From the NCBI GenBank assembly GCA_021770445.1, contig JAETQY010000015.1, positions 1-64,000 on the forward strand: a stretch of 64,000 nt of DNA, written 5' to 3'. The notes below the pieces were generated by a model that was not told the origin of the DNA, did not search any database, and saw only the letters and a program-made list of their open reading frames with translations. Below, piece after piece: positions 44,504 through 54,734 of the stretch. The position numbers were made by a program, and so were the translations under genes. This DNA is from Bacillota bacterium. GTDB taxonomy: Bacteria > Bacillota > Clostridia > Oscillospirales > Oscillospiraceae. How positions within the stretch are numbered: the stretch's first letter is position 1; every line of letters begins with the position of its first letter.

Positions 44504-45990
44504 CAGGCGAAGGGGTTCTCGGTGGGATAGGGCAGAGCCTTGGGCTGGTTGTAGGCGATATCCTGGATCCCCAGGAACTTGAACACCTCAAACAGGGCCT
44601 TGCCGTAGTGGCCGAAGGCCACCGCCCCGTGGTGGGGATAGCGCTTCTGGATGAGGACGTGGCGGTAGAACCGGCCCATCTCGGGGATAGCGAACACGCC
44701 GATACCGCCGAAGGAGCGGGTTTTCACCGGCAGCACCTCGCCCTGGGCGATGTAGGCCCGGAGAACCCCCTCGCTGTCGCACTGGAGGCGGTAGAAGGTG
44801 ATGTCGCTGGGGGCGATGTCCCCCTCCAGGGTGCCCCGGGTGAAGTCGGGCTCGGAGTCCTTGGGCTCCAGCAGCCGGTGCTGGATGAGCTGGTACTTCA
44901 CGGCCCGGTCGGCGCACAGCTTGCAGGAGGGGGTGTTGCCGCAGTGGAAGCCCATGAAGGTGTCGGTGAGCTGGTAGTCGAACTTGCCCTTGATGTCCTC
45001 CTCGTAGAGGGAGGCGGGGACGGAGTTGTTGATGTCCAGCAGGGTGACGGTGTCGCCGGAGACGCACATGCCGATGTACTCGCTCAAAGCGCCGTAGATA
45101 TCCACCTCGCAGGAGACGGGGATGCCCCGGCTCACCAGGCGGGAGTTGACGTAGCAGGGCTCGAAGCCGAAGGCCTCGGGGAAGGCGGGCCAGCACTTGT
45201 CGGCGAAGGCCACATACTGCCGGGCGCCCTTGTGGGCCTCGGCCCAGTCCAGCAGGGTGAGCTCCAGCTGAGCCATCCGCTCGTTCATCTCGGGGTAGTA
45301 GCAGCCCTCGCCCATCTCCTTGGCCATGTCTGCGCACACCTCGGGGATGCGGGGGTCGTTGGCGTGGGCCTTGTAGGCCACCAGCAGGTCCAGCTCGGAG
45401 TTCTCCTCCACCTCCACGCCGATCTCATACAGGCCCTTGATGGGAGCGTTGCAGGCGAAGAAGTCCTGGGGCCGGGGGCCGAAGGTGATGATCTTCAGCT
45501 GGCTGAGGCCGATGAGGGCGCAGGCGATGGGCTTGAACTCGCCGATCATTTTGGCGATGTCGGCGGCGGTGCCCACGGGGTACTCGGGGATAAAGGCCTT
45601 GAGGTGGCGCATCCCTAAGTTGTAGGAGCAGTTGAGCATCCCGCAGTAGGCGTCACCCCGGCCGTTGATCAGGTCGCCGTCCCCCTCGGCGGCGGCCACG
45701 TACATGCAGGGGCCGTCGAAGTTCTTGGCGATGAGGGTCTCGGGGGTCTCAGGGCCGAAGTTGCCCAGGAAGACCACCAGGGCGTTGCAGCCGGCGGTTT
45801 TTACTTCCTCGACGGCCTTGAGCATGTCCTTCTCGTTCTCCACGGTGGTCCTGCACTCGTAGACGTCCAGTCCGTTCTTGCCGCACTCGGAGACGATGGC
45901 GGAGCGGCGGCGCTCAGACAGGTCGATGATGAAGCAGTCACGGGAGACGGCGATGATGCCCAGTTTTACTTCGGGGATGTTGGAAAGCAT
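44503..45990 (-). CDS. L-fucose/L-arabinose isomerase-fold protein
   Basis: 495 aa; ATG at 45990 with AAGGAGGAG. It matches the FucI/AraA superfamily: an N-terminal domain starting VKLGIIAVSRDCF, and a C-terminal part with CEVDIYGALSEYIG, GFHCGNTPSC and FYRHVLIQKRYPHHGAV. The conserved Glu and His residues fit metal-dependent aldose-ketose isomerisation. It stands where a XylA would be expected beside a xylulokinase, so it may feed XylB with a ketose made from another sugar. The substrate is not deducible. Confidence 0.8.
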   Translation of the reverse strand: MLSNIPEVKLGIIAVSRDCFIIDLSERRRSAIVSECGKNGLDVYECRTTVENEKDMLKAVEEVKTAGCNALVVFLGNFGPETPETLIAKNFDGPCMYVAAAEGDGDLINGRGDAYCGMLNCSYNLGMRHLKAFIPEYPVGTAADIAKMIGEFKPIACALIGLSQLKIITFGPRPQDFFACNAPIKGLYEIGVEVEENSELDLLVAYKAHANDPRIPEVCADMAKEMGEGCYYPEMNERMAQLELTLLDWAEAHKGARQYVAFADKCWPAFPEAFGFEPCYVNSRLVSRGIPVSCEVDIYGALSEYIGMCVSGDTVTLLDINNSVPASLYEEDIKGKFDYQLTDTFMGFHCGNTPSCKLCADRAVKYQLIQHRLLEPKDSEPDFTRGTLEGDIAPSDITFYRLQCDSEGVLRAYIAQGEVLPVKTRSFGGIGVFAIPEMGRFYRHVLIQKRYPHHGAVAFGHYGKALFEVFKFLGIQDIAYNQPKALPYPTENPFA

Positions 45991-46024
45991 AAATACTCCT
46001 CCTTGTTTTGGTAATTGTATTGTC

Positions 46025-46660
46025 TCAAATTTCGCCGGCAATGTCAATATTGACCCCCCGGAGACCGATGTGGGCCCCTTGCGCGGCCTCGGTGGACTCG
46101 GGGTGGGCCAGCAGCCACTTGTTCCGGGCGGTGAGCCACTTGTCCTCCTCGTTCAGGGGCGCGGCGCCGGGGGCGGCGGTGTTAGTGCCCCGGGGCAGGA
46201 CCACGGCCACCCGGAAGCCTTCCCCCTCGTCCACGTGGCAGGGGGCGTAGTGCAGGGTAGTGGCGTAGACCTCCACCGCCACACCGGCGGGGACCCGGAA
46301 GGCCTTCACCCTGGCGGTGTCCAGCACGCCGTCCACAATTTCGTCCTGGCGTGCCAGCAGGAGGATAAAATCACCAGTGCCGATGTTCACCTCGCTGTCC
46401 CGGTGGTACTCCAGGCAGTTGAGCTTGGTGTTGCGGCCCCAGCACATGCCCAGCTGGACGGGCATCCCGCCGTAGGCGTTGTTCTGGAGCTGGCCGTAGG
46501 TGCAGGTGGCCTCCAGCACGGGGATGCTGGGCTCGTAGGCCACCCCCGCCTGGGGCAGGGGGATGGTCTCCATGGCGTTCAGCAGGCAGGAGACATCGTA
46601 GCCCTCTAGCACCTTGCCGTAAGGGATAAACTCGGGGTCGCGGATGGAATAGATTTTCAT
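46025..46660 (-). CDS. DUF4867 family (cupin-like) protein
   Basis: 211 aa. It begins MKIYSIRDPEFIPYGKVLEG and has the DUF4867 pattern (GQLQNNAYGGMPVQLGMCWG; NCLEYHRDSEVNIG), with His and Glu residues compatible with a cupin metal site. Members of this family commonly sit next to fucose-isomerase-type genes. It could be a lyxose-isomerase-like enzyme or a mutarotase; function is unproven. Overlaps the YczE-like gene by four bases. Confidence 0.75.
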   Translation of the reverse strand: MKIYSIRDPEFIPYGKVLEGYDVSCLLNAMETIPLPQAGVAYEPSIPVLEATCTYGQLQNNAYGGMPVQLGMCWGRNTKLNCLEYHRDSEVNIGTGDFILLLARQDEIVDGVLDTARVKAFRVPAGVAVEVYATTLHYAPCHVDEGEGFRVAVVLPRGTNTAAPGAAPLNEEDKWLTARNKWLLAHPESTEAAQGAHIGLRGVNIDIAGEI

Positions 46661-47319
46661 GGTGTGTCACCTCTTATTTTGTTCAGGCAGAAATCGCACA
46701 GCCTTCCACTGAGGGGGAGAAAGACCTGGGCGCAGGGGCCCACCAGCCCGGCGCACACCAGGGTACCCAGCCCCACCACGCCCCCCAGCAGCCAGCCGGA
46801 CAGGGCGAAAAGGACGTCCACCGCCACCCGGACGGGGCCGAAGGGCTTTCCCGTCCTGTCGCTGAGCACCACCGCCACCAGGTCGTTGGGGCCGGTGCCC
46901 GCCTCGGAGCGGATGACCACCGTCATGCCGAAGGCCAGGATGACGCACCCGGCCACCAGGGCCAGCAGCCGCCAAGGGAGGGCCAGGTCGTCGGGGAACA
47001 GGGGGGAGAGAGGGATGGTCCACAGGTCGATGATGGGGCCGCCCAGGGCCATGCACAGCAGCGTCCCGATGCGGACGTAGCTACGGGCCACAGCCAGCAG
47101 CACCAGCACGATGAGCAGGCACACCAGCAGATGGACCCGGCCGTGGGTCATCCACCCGGGCCAGGGAAGGGAGCGGTAAAGCCCCTGGACCAGCACGTTG
47201 AAGGGGTCGGAGCCCAGGTCAGACTCCAGGAACAGGGTGACCCCCAGGTGGGCGACGGTGAGCCCGGCCAGCAGCAGGACCACCCGGACGGCCAGCTCAG
47301 GCCAGCGTGTCTGTCTCAT
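46657..47319 (-). CDS. YczE/YitT-like integral membrane protein
   Basis: 220 aa with five membrane segments. Family patterns: HLGVTLFLESDLGSDPFNV near residue 25, GPIIDLW near 95 and VIRSEAGTGPNDLVAVVLS near 140. Role in the family is unknown. It overlaps both neighbours by four bases (ATGA type), so it is strictly part of the operon. Confidence 0.8.
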   Translation of the reverse strand: MRQTRWPELAVRVVLLLAGLTVAHLGVTLFLESDLGSDPFNVLVQGLYRSLPWPGWMTHGRVHLLVCLLIVLVLLAVARSYVRIGTLLCMALGGPIIDLWTIPLSPLFPDDLALPWRLLALVAGCVILAFGMTVVIRSEAGTGPNDLVAVVLSDRTGKPFGPVRVAVDVLFALSGWLLGGVVGLGTLVCAGLVGPCAQVFLPLSGRLCDFCLNKIRGDTP

Positions 47320-47609
47320 GGCCCCTCCTCCTGCTCCCGACGCAGCTCTTCCTCCTCCTCGGGGGTGAGCTCTGCCGCCCTCCGGTCGGACAGGTACTGC
47401 CTCCAGGTATAGAACCCGAAGGCCAGGGCGGCCGCCGCAAAGAGGCCGCCGGCCAAATAGCCCAGGACAGGGGAGAAAGTGGGGTCGTGGCCGGCGCCAG
47501 TAATCAGCTTCCAGCCCAGATAGAGCAGGTAGGCCGACACAAGGCCGCGCAACAGTGCCCGGGTGTCCGCCCGGTTCTTCCGGACTACATGGTAGTGCTT
47601 TTTCTCCAT
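47316..47609 (-). CDS. Small two-helix membrane protein
   Basis: 97 aa, ATG at 47609 (MEKKHYHVV). Two hydrophobic segments (GLVSAYLLYLGWKLI; LAGGLFAAAALAFGFYTW) are followed by an acidic tail (TPEEEEELRREQEE). No family recognised. Located 5 nt after the xylulokinase stop codon and overlapping the YczE-like gene, so it probably works with that protein. Confidence 0.7.
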   Translation of the reverse strand: MEKKHYHVVRKNRADTRALLRGLVSAYLLYLGWKLITGAGHDPTFSPVLGYLAGGLFAAAALAFGFYTWRQYLSDRRAAELTPEEEEELRREQEEGP

Positions 47610-47614
47610 GGAGC

Positions 47615-49093
47615 TCACCGGTTCAGCTGGGCAAACAGCTCCCGCATGGCGGGGTAGATCTTCCGGAACTGCTGATAGCGCGCCTCATACCGGGCGGCCA
47701 GCTCGGGGTCGGGGGAGACGGTTTCGGCGGTATGGACCAGCTTGGCGCAGGCGTCCGCCACAGAGGGGTACAGCCCACAGGCCACCATGGCCAGCATCGC
47801 CCCACCCATGCCGGGGCCCTGCTCCGACTCGGGGATCTCCAGCTGTATGTTCAGCACATTGGCCATCATGGCCTTCCACAGGGGGCTCTTGGCTCCGCCG
47901 CCGCAGATCTTACTGCGTTCAATGTGGATGCCCAGGGCCTTGGCTACCTCGAAGCTGTCCCGGATGGCAAAGGCCACCCCCTCCAGCACCGCCTGGGTCA
48001 GGTCGGACCGGCTGGTGTCCATGGTCAGGCCGGTGAAGGTGCCCCGGGCGTCGGTGTCGTTGATGGGGGAGCGCTCCCCCATGAGGTAGGGCAGGAAGTA
48101 GACGTGGTTGTTCCCCAGCTTGTCGGGGGTGATGTCCTTCTGTTCCCCAGCGTAGTCGGCGGTCTTGAAGATGTCCTCCATCAGCCACTTGTTGCAGCTG
48201 GCGGCGGAGAGCATGCAGCCCATGAGATGGTAGTGGCCGTCGGCGTGGGCGAAGGCGTGGAGGGCGTTGTGGGGGTCCACCCCGAATCGCTCGCTGGAGA
48301 TGAACACGGTGCCCGAGGTGCCCAGGGAGATGTTGCAGGCCCCCTCGCCCACGGTTCCGGTGCCCACGGCGGCTGCGGCGTTGTCCCCCGCCCCGGCGCA
48401 GACGACGACACTCTCGGGCAGGCCCAGCTCCTTGGCAATTTCGGGCCTGAGGGTGCCTACCTTCTCGTAGCTCTCAAAGAGCCTGGGCATCTGCTCCTCC
48501 GTAATGCCGCAGATGTCCAGCATCTCCTTGGACCAGCACTTGTGCTCCACGTCCAGCAGCAGCATCCCGGAGGCATCGGAGTAGTCGGTGCAGTGGACGC
48601 CGGTGAGGATGTAGTTGATATAGTCCTTGGGGAGCATGATCTTTGCAATTCTGGCGAAGAGGTCAGGCTCGTTTTCCCGCATCCACAAAATCTTGGGGGC
48701 GGTGAAGCCGGCGAAGGCGATGTTGGCGGTGAGCTTGGACAACTTCTCCTTGCCCACCACGCCATTGAGGTAGTCCACCTGCCTGGCGGTGCGGCCGTCG
48801 TTCCACAGGATGGCGGGGCGGATGACGTTGTCGTCCCTGTCCAGTACCACCAGCCCGTGCATCTGGCCTCCGGCGCCGATGCCCGCCACTTGGGAGGCGT
48901 CGAAGCCGCGCAGCAGCTCCGGGACGCCCTCCAGGACCGCCTTTTTCCAGTCCTCCGGGGCCTGCTGGCTCCAGCCGGGCTGGGGGAACTCCAGGGGGTA
49001 CTCCCTGGAGACAATATTTTGGATGGCCCCCTCCCCGTCCATCAGCAGCAGCTTGACGGCGGAGGTGCCCAGGTCGATTCCGATATATAACAT
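47615..49093 (-). CDS. xylB: Xylulokinase
   Basis: 492 aa FGGY kinase. The ATP site begins YIGIDLGTSAVKLLLMD, and xylulokinase features include GGQMHGLVVLD with the M-H-G motif near residue 76 and the base Asp in GAGDNAAAAVGTG near 236. LMGERSPIND is near 340. It phosphorylates D-xylulose to xylulose 5-phosphate for the pentose phosphate pathway. GAGG lies 7 nt before the ATG. It follows the sugar ABC genes. Confidence 0.9.
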   Translation of the reverse strand: MLYIGIDLGTSAVKLLLMDGEGAIQNIVSREYPLEFPQPGWSQQAPEDWKKAVLEGVPELLRGFDASQVAGIGAGGQMHGLVVLDRDDNVIRPAILWNDGRTARQVDYLNGVVGKEKLSKLTANIAFAGFTAPKILWMRENEPDLFARIAKIMLPKDYINYILTGVHCTDYSDASGMLLLDVEHKCWSKEMLDICGITEEQMPRLFESYEKVGTLRPEIAKELGLPESVVVCAGAGDNAAAAVGTGTVGEGACNISLGTSGTVFISSERFGVDPHNALHAFAHADGHYHLMGCMLSAASCNKWLMEDIFKTADYAGEQKDITPDKLGNNHVYFLPYLMGERSPINDTDARGTFTGLTMDTSRSDLTQAVLEGVAFAIRDSFEVAKALGIHIERSKICGGGAKSPLWKAMMANVLNIQLEIPESEQGPGMGGAMLAMVACGLYPSVADACAKLVHTAETVSPDPELAARYEARYQQFRKIYPAMRELFAQLNR

Positions 49094-49104
49094 AGGCCTA
49101 CCTC

Positions 49105-50286
49105 TTATTTCGCTCCGGACTTCCGGCTGGTGACCACGTCGAAGATGACGGCCAGCAGCAGGACGCCGCCCTTGATGACGTACTGCCAGGCGTCGCCCAG
49201 GCCCATGATGGACATGCCCATGTTGATGACGCCCAGCAGCAGAGCGCCGATGACCACACCGCCCACGGTGCCGCTGCCGCCGTAGGCGGAGGCGCCGCCG
49301 ATGAAGCAGGAGCCGATGGCGTCCATCTCGAAGGAGGTGCCGGTGGAGCCGTTGACGGAGCCCACACGGGAGGCGCACAGCAGGCCGCACAGGCCGGCCA
49401 GCAGGCCCATATTGGCGTAGGCGATGAAGTAAATCTTGTCGGTGTTGATGCCGGAGAGCTTGGTGGCCTTCTCGTTGCCGCCCACGGCGTAGAAGTAGCG
49501 GCCGAAGGCGGTCTTGGCGGTGATGAAGTTATAGATGAGGCAGATGGCCAGCACCCACACCAGCATGACAGAGATGCCCCGGTACTGGCTGAGCTGCCAG
49601 CAGTACCAGAGAATCAGGGCGGCGATGAGGCCGGCCTTGACAAAGTCGCCCAGGGCGCTGTTCTGGCGGTAGCCCTTCCTGGCCCGGTCCCGGCGGTTCT
49701 TCACGGTGCTGAGGATTACCCAGGCCGCGGCGGCCACGCCCACAATGATGGGGGAGAGCTTGATCTTACCGTCGTCCAGGCCGGGGATCTTGATGTAAGC
49801 AGTGAAGATGTTCAGGAAGGTGGGGTCCTGGATGGCCACGGTCTTGCTGTTCAGGACCAGACGGCCGATGCCGCGGAAGATGAACATGCCGCCCAGTGTG
49901 GTGATGAAGGGGGGGATGCGGACATAGCCGATCCAGTAGCCCTGCCACACGCCCACCAGCAGGCCTACCAACAGGCACAGCAGGATGACGGGGATGGCGG
50001 GCAGGTGCATGTTGGAGATCATGACGGCGGCCAGGCCGCCCACCACGCAGACCACGGAGCCTACAGACAGGTCGATGTTGCCGCCGGTGAGGATACACAG
50101 CAACATGCCGCAGGCCATGACCAGCACGTAGCCGTTTTGGAGCATCAGGTTGGTCATGTTCTGGGGAGACAGCAGGGTTCTATTGGTCAGCGCCGCGAAC
50201 AGGATGAAGACTACCGCCAGGGCGATCACCATGGCATATTTGGTCAAAAATTTTACCAGATTAAATTTTTGTTTCGTTTCGGTCAT
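49105..50286 (-). CDS. Multiple-sugar ABC transporter permease (MmsB/XylH-like)
   Basis: 393 aa, about 10 membrane helices. MLLCILTGGNIDLSVGS near residue 62 is the conserved segment of CUT2-family permeases, and the C-terminal GGTVGGVVIGALLLGVINMG is equally typical. Imports monosaccharides together with the ATPase and binding protein upstream. The closest named type is the MmsAB/GguAB or XylH transporter. Confidence 0.88.
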   Translation of the reverse strand: MTETKQKFNLVKFLTKYAMVIALAVVFILFAALTNRTLLSPQNMTNLMLQNGYVLVMACGMLLCILTGGNIDLSVGSVVCVVGGLAAVMISNMHLPAIPVILLCLLVGLLVGVWQGYWIGYVRIPPFITTLGGMFIFRGIGRLVLNSKTVAIQDPTFLNIFTAYIKIPGLDDGKIKLSPIIVGVAAAAWVILSTVKNRRDRARKGYRQNSALGDFVKAGLIAALILWYCWQLSQYRGISVMLVWVLAICLIYNFITAKTAFGRYFYAVGGNEKATKLSGINTDKIYFIAYANMGLLAGLCGLLCASRVGSVNGSTGTSFEMDAIGSCFIGGASAYGGSGTVGGVVIGALLLGVINMGMSIMGLGDAWQYVIKGGVLLLAVIFDVVTSRKSGAK

Positions 50287-50303
50287 TATTTATACCTCCC
50301 TTA

Positions 50304-51845
<1,542 letters not shown>

Positions 51846-51869
51846 GCGGTGTTCCTCCTCTCTGTGGTT

Positions 51870-51910
51870 CTCCTAAAAATAAGGTGGGCGGGGCGTCTGC
51901 CCCGCCCACC
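51870..51910 (-). terminator. Intercistronic partial terminator after the binding-protein gene
   Basis: GGTGGGCGGGGC / GCCCCGCCCACC stem with a GTCT loop, followed on the minus strand by TTATTTTTAGG. It lies between the binding protein and ATPase genes and would favour excess binding protein. Confidence 0.75.
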
Positions 51911-51939
51911 GGTGCTCATTTCATTGGGGGGTTGTGGAA

Positions 51940-53139
51940 TTAGCCGTTGGTGGCCTCCAGATAGCCGTCGGCGCCCACTACATAGTAGCCGGGGGTGACC
52001 AGCTTCTCTTCCATGTTGTCGGCGGTGACAACGTCAGGCACCAGCAGGAAGGAGGGGCACTTGTGGCCGGGGGTGGTCTCATAGGAGGTGGTGTCATAGG
52101 CGCAGTCGAAGCTCCAGCCGGAGGCGGAGATCAGGGAGCCGTCGATGGTGCCGCCGTCCAGGATGGCCTTGGCCAGGTCCAGGGTGACAACGGCCTCGTT
52201 GGCCACGGCCTTGTACACGGTCATGGACTGCTTGCCGTCCTTGATGTTGCGCAGGTTGGCCACGTCGCCGTCCTGGCCGGTGATGATGACGGCGTTGCCG
52301 CCGGCGTAGTCCTGGGTGACAGCCTGGGTCACACCCAGGGAGGTGGAGTCATTGGAGCACAGCCAGGCGTCCAGCTTGGTGCCGTCGGAGTAGAAGGAGG
52401 CCAGCACGTTCTGAGCGCGGTCCAGAGCCACGTCGGTCTGCCACTGGTCGGTGGCCACGGCGTCAAAGGCGGTCTGGCCGGAGGGAACAACGATCTTGCC
52501 GCTGTCGATGTAGGGCTTCAGCACGTCGAAGGCGCCGTTGAAGAAGTAGCCGGCATTGTTATCGGCGGGGTCACCGGCGGTGAACTCCATGTTGAAGGGG
52601 CCAGCGGCGTTATCCAGGTCCAGAGCGTCCCGGACGTACTCGCCCTGGAGCTTGCCTACGGTGTAGTTGTCGAAGGAGACGTAGTAGCTGCTGTTGTCGT
52701 TCATGATCAGACGGTCATAGGCGATGACGGGCACGCCCGCAGCGCCGGCGTCGTTCATCACGGTGTTCAGGCCGTTGCCGTCGATGGCGGCGATGATCAG
52801 CAGATCCACGCCCTTGGACAGCATGTTCTGGATGTCGTTCACCTGCTGGTCGTTCTTGTTGTCGGAGTAGGTGACGATGGTGTTGTAGCCGGCGGCCTTG
52901 AACTGCTCGTCCAGATAGGCGCCGTCACGGTTCCACCGCTCCAGGGACTGGGTGGGCATCGCGATACCCACGGTCTTAGCCTCGCTGCCGCCGGTGGAGG
53001 GCTGCTGGCTGCCAGCCTGGCTGGTGCCGGCGTTGCTGCCGCCAGCAGGAGGCGTATTGCTCTTGTCACCGCCGCCACCGCAGGCGACAAGGGACAGAGA
53101 CATGCAAGCTGCAAGGATCAACGCAAGTGTCTTTTTCAT
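51940..53139 (-). CDS. Multiple-sugar ABC substrate-binding lipoprotein (ChvE-like)
   Basis: 399 aa; the second ATG, at 53139, is 8 nt after AGGAGG. Signal peptide with lipobox (LSLVACGGGGDKS), then a Gly/Ser linker. The type I periplasmic-binding fold shows VGIAMPTQSLERWNRDG, DLLIIAAIDGNGL, VIAYDRLIMNDN and IITGQDGDVAN, the ChvE/MmsE/XylF pattern. Binds D-xylose, glucose or similar monosaccharides outside the membrane. First gene of the operon. Confidence 0.9.
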   Translation of the reverse strand: MKKTLALILAACMSLSLVACGGGGDKSNTPPAGGSNAGTSQAGSQQPSTGGSEAKTVGIAMPTQSLERWNRDGAYLDEQFKAAGYNTIVTYSDNKNDQQVNDIQNMLSKGVDLLIIAAIDGNGLNTVMNDAGAAGVPVIAYDRLIMNDNSSYYVSFDNYTVGKLQGEYVRDALDLDNAAGPFNMEFTAGDPADNNAGYFFNGAFDVLKPYIDSGKIVVPSGQTAFDAVATDQWQTDVALDRAQNVLASFYSDGTKLDAWLCSNDSTSLGVTQAVTQDYAGGNAVIITGQDGDVANLRNIKDGKQSMTVYKAVANEAVVTLDLAKAILDGGTIDGSLISASGWSFDCAYDTTSYETTPGHKCPSFLLVPDVVTADNMEEKLVTPGYYVVGADGYLEATNG

Positions 53140-53221
53140 GTTCATTTCCTCCTGATTTATTCTGGATTCGTCTTTCCCGAGCTTCGGGAAAGACACAGAA
53201 GCGGCCGCTTCTGTGATCCTA

Positions 53222-53250
53222 ATTCTATAAAGTTATTTTACCAATGTCAA
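53222..53250 (-). promoter_or_regulatory. Promoter of the sugar ABC/xylB operon with operator in the spacer
   Basis: On the minus strand: TTGACA, exactly 17 bp, TAGAAT. The spacer contains AAAGTTATTTT (plus strand 53229-53239), a one-mismatch AAAGTnACTTT palindrome. The 5' leader is about 75 nt. Confidence 0.8.
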
Positions 53251-53335
53251 TATTTTTTTGCGCAAAAACGAATATTTGTCCATATTATACGGATTAGACC
53301 CGGCTGTTTTGGCGAAAATAACGGAGCAAATTGCC

Positions 53336-53364
53336 TTGTTTTATAAAGTGACTTTTGTTATTAT
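53336..53364 (+). promoter_or_regulatory. Promoter of the ROK regulator with operator in the spacer
   Basis: TTGTTT, 17 bp, TATTAT. The spacer holds the perfect palindrome AAAGTGACTTT (53345-53355). The same element in the divergent promoter points to ROK control of both. The remainder of this 325-base gap shows nothing else. Confidence 0.6.
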
Positions 53365-53464
53365 GGTAGTATATAAATTCCTATTCCGGCGAGAAAGACA
53401 GAAAACCGCCGGAAAAGGTACTAGAATCAGCAATTGAGGGCACAGGAAGGGACGGAGTGTAAAG

Positions 53465-54601
53465 ATGGGATATGACGTGGGGACAAACGGCCGGCGGTCC
53501 GCTGCCAGCGGGATCTACCGCTATCTGTATCATGCCAAGGGCTTCTGTTCCCGGCAGAGCCTGGCCCGGGAGCTGAATCTCAGCCTGCCCACCGTGTATC
53601 AGAACCTGTCCCGGCTGATGGAGGCGGGGCTGATCCGGGACTCCGGTGAACAGCAGTCCACCGGTGGGCGGAAGGCCAGCGGGCTGTCTATCGTCCCCGA
53701 CGCCCGGGTGGCGGTGGGGATCTCGGTGACGGAGCACCACCTGCGCCTGGCCGCGGTGGACCTGCTGCTCAACGAGCTGGCCTATCAGGAGGCGGACAAT
53801 GTCCCCATTGTCCGCTTCGCCGACATGGGCGGGCTGCTCTCCCGAACGCTGGAGAACTTTCTGGACGAGTTTTCCATCGACCGGGAGCGGCTGCTGGGGG
53901 TGGGGATCGCCCTGCCCGCCGTCATGGCCCCGGACAGCCGCTACATCACTGCCGCCCCCACCCTGCGGCTGAAGGACACCTCCTTAGAGGGGCTCACCGA
54001 GTCCATCCCCTACCCCACCTATGTGGAGAACGACGCCACCAGCGGTGGACACGCCGAGCTCTTTGTCCGGGAGAGCGTCCGGAACATGGCCTATCTCTCG
54101 CTGGAGAACGGCGTGGGCGGGGCTATCCTCTTCGGCGGGGCCCCCTACCTGGGGGACAGTCGGCGCAGCGGCGAGTTCGGACACATGTGCGTGGAACCAG
54201 GCGGGCTGCCCTGTACCTGTGGGGCCCAGGGCTGTTTGGAGGCCTACTGCTCCCCCCGCCGTATCCTCAACGCCTTCGGGGTGTCGCTGGAGGAGTTTTT
54301 CTCCGTTTTGGAGCGCCGAGGTCCCCGGTATGAGGAGTATGAGGCCCTGTGGGACAACATGCTGCGCCACCTGGCCATCGGGATCAACAACATCCACATG
54401 GCCTTGGACTGCGACGTGGTGCTGGGCGGCATCCTCAGCGAGTTCCTGGGCCCCTATCTGCCCCGTCTGCGGGAGTATGCGGCCGGAATTAACTATGTGG
54501 TGCCAGACGCCGGCTACCTCCAGCTCAGCACCCTGCGGCGGCACACTGTCCCCCTGGGAGTGGCCCTCCATTTTATCGTGGATTTTTTGGAGCACATTTA
54601 A
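53465..54601 (+). CDS. ROK family transcriptional repressor (XylR-like)
   Basis: 378 aa. An N-terminal winged HTH (SRQSLARELNLSLPTVYQNL) precedes the ROK sugar-kinase-fold domain with IALPAVMAPDS and ENGVGGAILFGG. The zinc motif GEFGHMCVEP...CTCGAQGCLEAYCS is complete (His and three Cys). Such regulators repress sugar genes until the sugar binds. It is divergent from the ABC/xylB operon, and a shared palindrome lies in both promoters. Its own kinase activity is unlikely because of the HTH fusion. Confidence 0.9.
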   Translation: MGYDVGTNGRRSAASGIYRYLYHAKGFCSRQSLARELNLSLPTVYQNLSRLMEAGLIRDSGEQQSTGGRKASGLSIVPDARVAVGISVTEHHLRLAAVDLLLNELAYQEADNVPIVRFADMGGLLSRTLENFLDEFSIDRERLLGVGIALPAVMAPDSRYITAAPTLRLKDTSLEGLTESIPYPTYVENDATSGGHAELFVRESVRNMAYLSLENGVGGAILFGGAPYLGDSRRSGEFGHMCVEPGGLPCTCGAQGCLEAYCSPRRILNAFGVSLEEFFSVLERRGPRYEEYEALWDNMLRHLAIGINNIHMALDCDVVLGGILSEFLGPYLPRLREYAAGINYVVPDAGYLQLSTLRRHTVPLGVALHFIVDFLEHI

Positions 54602-54620
54602 TATAAGCTGTATACAGTCA

Positions 54621-54668
54621 GGGCGCGGGGCCCCCATGGGGGAGCGCGCCCCCGCGGTTTTTCTTTTT
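54621..54668 (+). terminator. Terminator after the ROK gene
   Basis: GGGCGCG / CGCGCCC stem with inner CCCCC/GGGGG, then a T-rich stretch (TTTTTCTTTTTTG). It separates the ROK and TetR genes, which converge. Confidence 0.75.
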
Positions 54669-54734
54669 TGTGTGGGAGTGAAGCCCGTTGCCAGTGGGCG
54701 GCGGTTTTTAACCAAAAGAACAGGCCGGCCACAA

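Noticed and set aside
47555..49090. 511-codon frame antisense to xylB
   Set aside because: Composition typical of antisense reading; xylB motifs are complete on the other strand.
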